The position numbers and the translations under genes are program-made. The notes below the pieces were generated by a model. The model was not told where the DNA came from. It did no database searches and saw nothing but the letters and a program-made list of their open reading frames with translations. From Tenrec ecaudatus (Eukaryota > Chordata > Mammalia > Afrosoricida > Tenrecidae), in assembly GCF_050624435.1 (NCBI RefSeq), contig NC_134539.1:121069525-121133524 (forward strand): a stretch of DNA of 64,000 nucleotides, read 5' to 3'. Each line of letters begins with the position of its first letter. The first letter of the stretch is position 1. Shown piece after piece: positions 57,501-64,000 of the stretch.

Positions 57501-58344
57501 AAATAGCTTACCTTTGTTGTGCTAGAGAAATTTTCTCTTAGATAGGGCCACTTTTTCCCTTCTCTCCAGCTTTCCTTCAATAAACACGTTTGATTTTGTG
57601 CCAGACATTTTGTTACCACTGGAGATACATACACACTCTGACCTCAGTGGGGCAAGATGATGTAGTTGAGGGGTTGGGCGACAGGCAATCAAGAAGTAAG
57701 CTTATATATGAAATAATTGCGGGTTAGGAAATACTTTGAAAGCAATAAACAGGGTACTGAAATAATTAAGAAAGGAAGTGCTGTTTTAGATAATATGATA
57801 GAAATGCTTTTCTTAGGAAGTGGTCTTTTATTTTGAAATTTAAAGGCTTAGAAGGAGCTAGTTATGTAAAGATCTCATGAAAGAATATTCCAGACATGTA
57901 TCCTGAAGTGGGTAAGAACTTGGTATGGAAGCCAGAATAGCTACAGCTGTTGAGTTAAACAGGGCCACATCATGGTACAGATTTGAATTCTAGTGTGAGA
58001 GCAGTTGGTTAACTAGTTAACTAGTAACCTAAACTGATTTGCATTTTAAAAGGATCATTGTACTTCCCATGTACTATTGCTTATGTATCTGTGTATCTTT
58101 GATGATCCAGCGAACATAAGTCTCAATCTTGGGGGAGTCACTCTTCCTTTGTCTATAAAATAGAGACAGTGAATAAGTAATCAGATGAGAAAACCATTCT
58201 AAAAAGTGTCATAAAGGAAGTAAGCAAAGTGATAGGTGAGTAAATGGTGTCAGTGAAATGGCCAGGGAGGACTACTTTAGATAGGCATCCTTTTTGAAGG
58301 AGGTAGGAAAGGGAACCAGGGAATACAGCAGTCAAAGCAGAGCC

Positions 58345-58535
58345 ATCCAAAAACCTCATTGCCATCCAGTCGATACCTATAGGACAGGGCAGAACTTACC
58401 CCTGATTCTGAGACTGTAACTTGTCACTAGAGCAGATAGCCCTATCTTTTTCCTACAGAACGGCTAGTAGTTTCAAACTACTGACCTTGCAGTTAGCAGC
58501 CCAGTGTGTAACCACTTTGCCACTAGGGCTCCTGG
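58345..58535 (-). repeat. AfroSINE, antisense
   Basis: CCATCCAGTCGATACC, GGACAGGGCAGAACTTACC, ACTACTGACCTTGCAG, GTTAGCAGCCCAGTG, head TGCCACTAGGGCTCC. Confidence 0.85.
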
Positions 58536-59419
58536 TACAAAAAAAGCTTTTATCATGTGTAAGAAAGCCTCTAGGCAGTTAGTGGACATTGGATCATTTG
58601 GGGACTTGTTCAACATATATTCTCATATAACTTTCCAATTTCTTTATGGGAAACTGTATCTACTCTGTTCAGTTTTCCTTTAGACATTTCAATCTAGTAT
58701 ATTCCTATGTAAAACATTTAAAAAGTAGGCATATGAAAGATGAAAGTCTAGAATAAGAGAGGGCAATGGGATGTGAGGTTAATTGTTTTCTTGAACAATA
58801 ACTATCATTACTGAAAATTTGGAAACTTGCCTTGAGGTAATGTTTAAACTTTATACCAAAAATATCCCTAAGTCTTCTCGGTAGTTTAGCTTAACTGATA
58901 AAGAATGTCTACTTTGACATTTGTGCTCTCTCAAGATAAATCAGTATCAGATCAAATTCATACAGGAACTACATTGATTCACAGGGCAATTAGTTTGATA
59001 ATGGGGGAAGGACAACTCTGAAGAGGTGGAGAATGGTTACGCAACTAGAAGAATGTGATCAACATCACTGAGTTGGACATGTAGAAATGGATTTAATTTG
59101 TCTGCATAGCTTCGGAAAGTTACTGGGAAATTTTTATGATTTTTCAATTCTCTTTTTCCACTAGTTTTTTGAAAGCCCCCTTTCTCAGCCAGTGAGAATA
59201 AATTATTTTTTAGAAATGGATGTGGGGGCTTGTTGCAATATCCTCGGCACTTTACGTATTTTATGGATTTTTGATAAACTAGAGGGCTGTTGCTCAATAA
59301 TAACCATGTCATTTATTCGTATTACAAGAGTGATACAATTGATCCTCCAGTTGTAGGCGAGGAAAAATTGGAGAGAAGGTGATAAAGTATTTCTTAGATT
59401 TCAGATGTAGTATCAGTCT

Positions 59420-59710
59420 GGAATTTACTCTTGCCATTTGTTAGCATCTGAGTTTCCAGGGCTGCTATAACAAAATATCACAACATGGGTGGCTTTAAAG
59501 AACATAAATGTATTGATTCTCTTACTGCTCTGGAGGATAGATGTCTGTATTCAGGGCTTTGTTAGGCTTGTTCGCTTATCTCTGTTGGCACTAGGAAAAG
59601 ATCCTTCCTTGTCTCAGCTTTTGAATACCTTGATGTTTCTTGGATTGCTGTTGACCCATACGCTGAGGTATCTTCCTTCTGTGTCTGTTTCCTTGTCCTC
59701 CCCTTTTTAA
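59420..59710 (+). repeat. Old dispersed mammalian repeat, family not named
   Basis: CCAGGGCTGCTATAACAAAA, GGTGGCTTTAAAGAACA and CTGCTCTGGAGGATAG are familiar from many placental genomes, but I cannot attach a family name with confidence. Confidence 0.45.
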
Positions 59711-61369
59711 CATGTTGCTGACTGGCTAATTGAAGCCCAAACTATCCCTTATAGCTACCTAAGTAAAGACAATGAGAAGTTTTCTTATCAAAATAGTCAC
59801 CTTTAGGCACTGATGGTGATAATTAGTCCAGGCACTACAAATGTAGCAGTGGCACTTCCTAGTGGCTGGCTTTTGAAATTGCATATCATTCATGAAATAT
59901 TTATTAAATATTTACTGTACTGTATGTAACACATATGTTGTCTTTGCCCTGATGGGGTGGGGGCTTACAGTCTAGTGAAAAGGACAGGAATTCATCAAAT
60001 GCTGACAAAAGGAACAGTAAAACTAATTTTTATGTGCTTGTATATATTTTTATAAGAACCTAAAACAGGAGTGTTTTATCTAGCTAATGTGATCAGAGAA
60101 GCGATACTAGGACTTCAGAAGAAAGTGTGTTCTAGGCAAAACTTTGTGATAGGGAATAAGCCTAGTGAATATAAGGATCTCTGACTGTAGTTGGAAGTGG
60201 AGGTATAGGAATAAGAGGCATGGAATAAAATGAGAATAGAATCTTACAGGCTGTGGTGAAAAAGTGCATCATTTATTAAGATCAGCAGTGGACTATTGCA
60301 GAGTTAGAGTGGGAGAATATATAACTAAATTTGAGTTTTAAAAATGTTATTTTCTAGTATTAAGAGAAACAAAACTTGTGGTAGTTTAGGAAGCGATGTT
60401 TTTATTTATAGTCTTGGTGACAGCTGATAGTGAATTGGGTCAAGCAAGATGGGAGATGTCAACTAGTGGCTATATAGAGTAAGTTCAAACAGAAATGTTT
60501 ATTAGACAGATGGATACATGTCTATCAGACGGATACATGTTTAGAGCAAGACATGTGGATTTGAGTCATTTCTTTGGTTTAAAAGGTAATTGAAGCCATG
60601 GGAAAGGATGAGATTGCCTCAGCAAAAAGCTTTAAAAGTTCTTGACAATGGCCCACAGTAAGAAATAGTATTGTGATTCAGCAAACACATACATACATAT
60701 TTATGCATGGTGAAGAGTTTCAACCTAAAATGCATAACCGTGTTGGCCAGGACCCAGTAAGGATCCAAAATGGACACAAAAATCACGTAGGTTGAATGAA
60801 GAAAGGTTAATGCAAAGAACTATTAAGTATACTCGATGACCTAATGACGAGGGGTCAGGAGAACTATAAGAATACAGGAATAGCAGATGTGAGGAGCAGC
60901 GAGTACCCTAATGCACATACAGAGCATCTAATAAGGAAGGAACTAGTCAGGAAGAGCCCCTTAGCCAGCCATGCTCTGCTAAATTTATTGTTGTACCTTA
61001 ATTTAGTTTACTCTTGGAAATTATGTTTTATTTCTGATATTATATAGGAATACAGTTTACTAAACTTTATTATTTTAAACACTACTTACCTATTTTCTGT
61101 TGTCATGTTATTTGCAAATAATAATTATTTTCTAATTCATATATATGCATGTGTGTATAAACAGATGTGTAGATAGATATTTGTAGTCCTTTACTGCACT
61201 GAGAATGGCTTCCAGTATAGTGTTGCAAGAGAAGTGATGATAGCGAACATAGTTTTTTTTATTCTTTCTTTATAAAGGTGATCCTTTTAACATTGTACCT
61301 TTAAGCAAGAATCTTAAGATGAAACCTCTTTTATCAGGTTTAGGGGTTCCTTTTATTTGAGGTCTACTA

Positions 61370-62080
61370 GGAGTTTATTTTAAATCCTTTCACTGGGGGC
61401 TCGTAAAACTCTTATCACAATCCATACATACATCGTGTGGAGCACATTTATACATGTGTTGCTATCATCATTCTGAAAATCTTTTTTTTTTCTACTTGAG
61501 CCCCTCACCTTTTCCCCTCCCTTCCTACCCCCGTCCCTAATGAACACTTAATAATTTATAAGTCATTATTGTTTTGTCGTCTTACATTGTCTGATGTCTA
61601 CCTTCACCTACTTATCTGTTTTCCATCCCCCGGAGAGGGGGTTATATGTAGATCCTTGTGATCGGTTCCTCCTTTCTAGGCCACCCTCTCGGGATCGCTG
61701 CTCTCACCACTGGTCCTGAAGGGCTCATCTGTCCTGGATTCCCTGTGTTTCCAGTTCCTATCTGTACCAGTGTTCATCCTCTGATCTAGCCGGATTTTTA
61801 AGATAGAATTGGGATCATGGTAGTGCGCTGTGGGGGAAGCATTTAAGAACTAGAGGAAAGCTGTATGTTCCATCGTTGCCACACTGCACCCTGACTGGCT
61901 CATCTCCCCATGACCCTTCTGAAAGGGATGTACAGTTACCTACAGATGGGCTTTGGGTCCCCACTCAGTACTCCCCCTCATTCACAATGATAAGATTTTT
62001 TGTTCTTTGATGCCTGATCCCATCGACACCTCGTGATCACACAGGCTGGTGTGCTTCTTCCATGTGGGCTTTGTTGCTTT
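61370..62080 (-). repeat. Family T copy, antisense
   Basis: From TCCTTTCACTGGGGGCTCGT to ATGTGGGCTTTGTTGC, then directly abuts the RPL31 pseudogene. Confidence 0.85.
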
Positions 62081-62082
62081 GG

Positions 62083-62525
62083 GGTAGTTTTGTAACTGTT
62101 TCATAATCACCTTTTAGTTGCCATATACATGGCTGTCTGTAAGGTTTTTTTAAAGCAATGACAATGGTAATTGGTATATTGAGCTTGTTTGGTGAATCTT
62201 TTTTTTTGTTTGGTGAATCTCCATCCTCATTAAACTTTCTGGACAACTTTGCATGGATGTATGGTATAAGACATTGCTTATTTCTTTGGTCAAGATTGTA
62301 TACATATGATGTCAATGTACAGGCATTCACATCTCCTTTATGGAAAATTTTAAATAGGCCTAACTTGCCCAACGATATGTTTCTTCAAAGCCAGCTCCCT
62401 GGATGCATTTGTGAATGCTGATGGTGTACTCTTTGACCACCACTTTATCGATAGTAGTAGAATGGCCCTTCTCGCCGCTTTTCTTTGCAGGAGTCTCTGT
62501 ACCTGGACCAGCTTTAAAAAGGAAG
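62083..62525 (-). pseudogene. RPL31: RPL31 processed pseudogene, decayed
   Basis: On the minus strand pieces of ribosomal protein eL31 appear in the right order: PAKKSGEKG near 62490-62460, VVVKEYTI near 62440-62415, and AKLSRKFNEDGDSPNK near 62255-62205, followed by the parental 3' coding and UTR text down to about 62085. Frames change several times and stops are present. A segment with GATTCACCAAACA is duplicated around an A run (62190-62222). No intron is present. No A tail is visible because family T sequence abuts the 3' end. It has decayed much more than the RPL38 and GPX1 copies, so it is older. Confidence 0.8.
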
Positions 62526-62671
62526 AGTGCAAAGGGTTTTTTTTTAACCCTAAGAAGTTTTTATCCTGAATAGAATTTGAATGTTATTAAATGCCATTCT
62601 GTACACATTACAATGAACATGTAAATTTACTCCTTTAATCTGTTGGTGTGATACTATTGGTTTGGAAATAA

Positions 62672-62911
<240 letters not shown>

Positions 62912-63002
62912 TGATATTGTCTCAATTTTGCTCTGGTACTTTTATTAGGGGTCAGAATATAAACTAAAAATGTTCTCTTTGGATAGATGTTTGTATCTAT
63001 CT

Positions 63003-63160
63003 TGCTTGAGGAGCTGATACCAAGGGCTCAAGTAGAAAGTGTTTCAAAAATGATGATGTCAATACATATATGTGTGTGTGCTCGATACAATTGTTGTGTT
63101 GATTGTTATAAGAGCTGTAAGAGCCCCCAATAAAATGGTTTATTTAAAAAAAAGTTAAAC
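63003..63160 (+). repeat. Family T 3' tail, sense
   Basis: GAGGAGCTGATACCAAGGGC to GAGCCCCCAATAAAATGGTT plus an A-rich tail. Confidence 0.88.
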
Positions 63161-63269
63161 AGACTTTACTGCAGATACCTGGGGAATGAGACAGGAAATA
63201 AAAGGAAACTACATAACAAAACAGAATAACTGACATAAGTGAATAGCCCATGACTTTTTGACCTACGAA

Positions 63270-63730
63270 ACGCCAGTCCTTTTAAAAATTGAGATATAAT
63301 TCATATACAATTCACTCTTTTAAAGTATATAATCCAGTAATTCTTAGTGCATTCATAATGCTGTGCATGCATCACTACTATCTAATTCCAGAACATTGTT
63401 GGAATCCCTCCACCAAAAGTCATTACCACTGACTCACCAGTCCCCTCCTCTTGGACTCGGGCAACCATTAATCTACTTTCCTGTTTCTATGTCCTTGTCT
63501 ACTCTGGACATTTCCTATAAATGGGCCACACGCTGTGTGTGTGTGTGTGTTCTTTTACTTTCTTAGCATATTTCCAGGGGTTACTCACATTGTAGCATGT
63601 ATCAACACTTCATTTCTTTTTATGGCTGAATAATATTTCACAGTATATACTATCATTTGTTTATCCATTGGTAGACATTTAAGTTGTTAACATTTTTGGC
63701 TTATTCATGTGGTTGCTGTAAAGATTAATG
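63270..63730 (-). repeat. Old L1 (L1M-type) 3' UTR, antisense
   Basis: TTGAGATATAATTCATATAC, CACTCTTTTAAAGTATATAA, CATTGTAGCATGTATCA, TATGGCTGAATAATATTTCA are the standard antisense L1M 3' end. A (TG)n run lies at about 63534-63551. Confidence 0.85.
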
Positions 63731-64000
63731 TACAGTTTTTTTGTGTGGACATATGACTTTTTAGTTAGGATCTTTCATTGGTGACCTTCAAGAATGAAGA
63801 CAAAGCAAATTGTGAGTGGTGACAGAGTATTTTGTGATCCCAGAAAGTAGAAGGAGTGAATGTTGAGCACTTTTTCAAAAAGACAGAGGGGAGTGTGCAG
63901 TTATTAACTTGTAAAGATAGGAACATAAAAATGTTTGTTGTTGAGAGAAAGCTTGACAGTGCACAAGAAATAAAGGATAGTGTGAAGGGCCAGAGATAAG

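Overview
The window is nuclear DNA from a placental mammal of the clade Afrotheria, most probably a tenrec (Echinops-like). The evidence is the repeat set. There are many AfroSINE copies (tRNA-like head with GGTGGTGTAGTGG, tail ending near GGCAGTGGGTTTGG), BovB-clade RTE LINEs of the type found in elephant and tenrec, and SPIN-type hAT transposons, which among afrotheres are known to me from tenrec. The species call is inference; the afrotherian call is well supported.

The only host gene with its normal exon structure is PPM1D (WIP1, a PP2C-type Ser/Thr phosphatase that opposes p53/ATM signalling), on the + strand. Its CpG-island promoter lies at about 29.82-30.42 kb. Exon 1 coding sequence is 30422-30896, exon 2 is 45188-45416, exon 3 is 55564-55688 and exon 4 is 62700-62890. 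The four exons join in frame to 340 codons and stop at the exon 4/intron 4 boundary; the remaining exons lie beyond the right edge. The 29.8 kb upstream is intergenic and almost entirely repeats plus three retrocopies.

Four processed copies of host mRNAs are present: an uninterrupted RPL38 copy (1751-2102, - strand), a frameshifted RPS27A copy (5284-5838, +), a GPX1 copy that keeps its selenocysteine TGA and a SECIS-like 3' region (26648-27516, -), and a decayed RPL31 copy in PPM1D intron 3 (62083-62525, -).

The dominant repeat is one LINE-like family that I call 'family T' because I cannot name it safely. In its sense direction it ends ...GTTGTATGAGCCCCCAATAAAATGATT plus poly(A) (shown here only as a label; the last ~20 bases are the diagnostic part). 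About 30 copies occur on both strands, 5'-truncated to anything from 21 bp to about 1.45 kb, often with perfect 11-18 bp target duplications, and one has a twin-priming inversion. None shows a recognisable reverse transcriptase. Older layers are L1 fragments, BovB, MER5/MER20-type hAT MITEs, one ERV-L provirus fossil with a dUTPase region (7480-13747) and one ERV2-type solo LTR (53935-54462). Younger DNA transposons are three SPIN copies, two copies of another 8-bp-TSD hAT MITE and two mariners, one carrying a nested TA-flanked MITE.

I found no new gene system. The most unusual structures are a five-unit, 62-bp minisatellite built from a SINE head plus its own target duplication (24567-24876), the ultra-short and dimeric family T insertions, the nested transposons, a perfect p53 half-site in the PPM1D leader and a NAGNAG acceptor at PPM1D exon 2.
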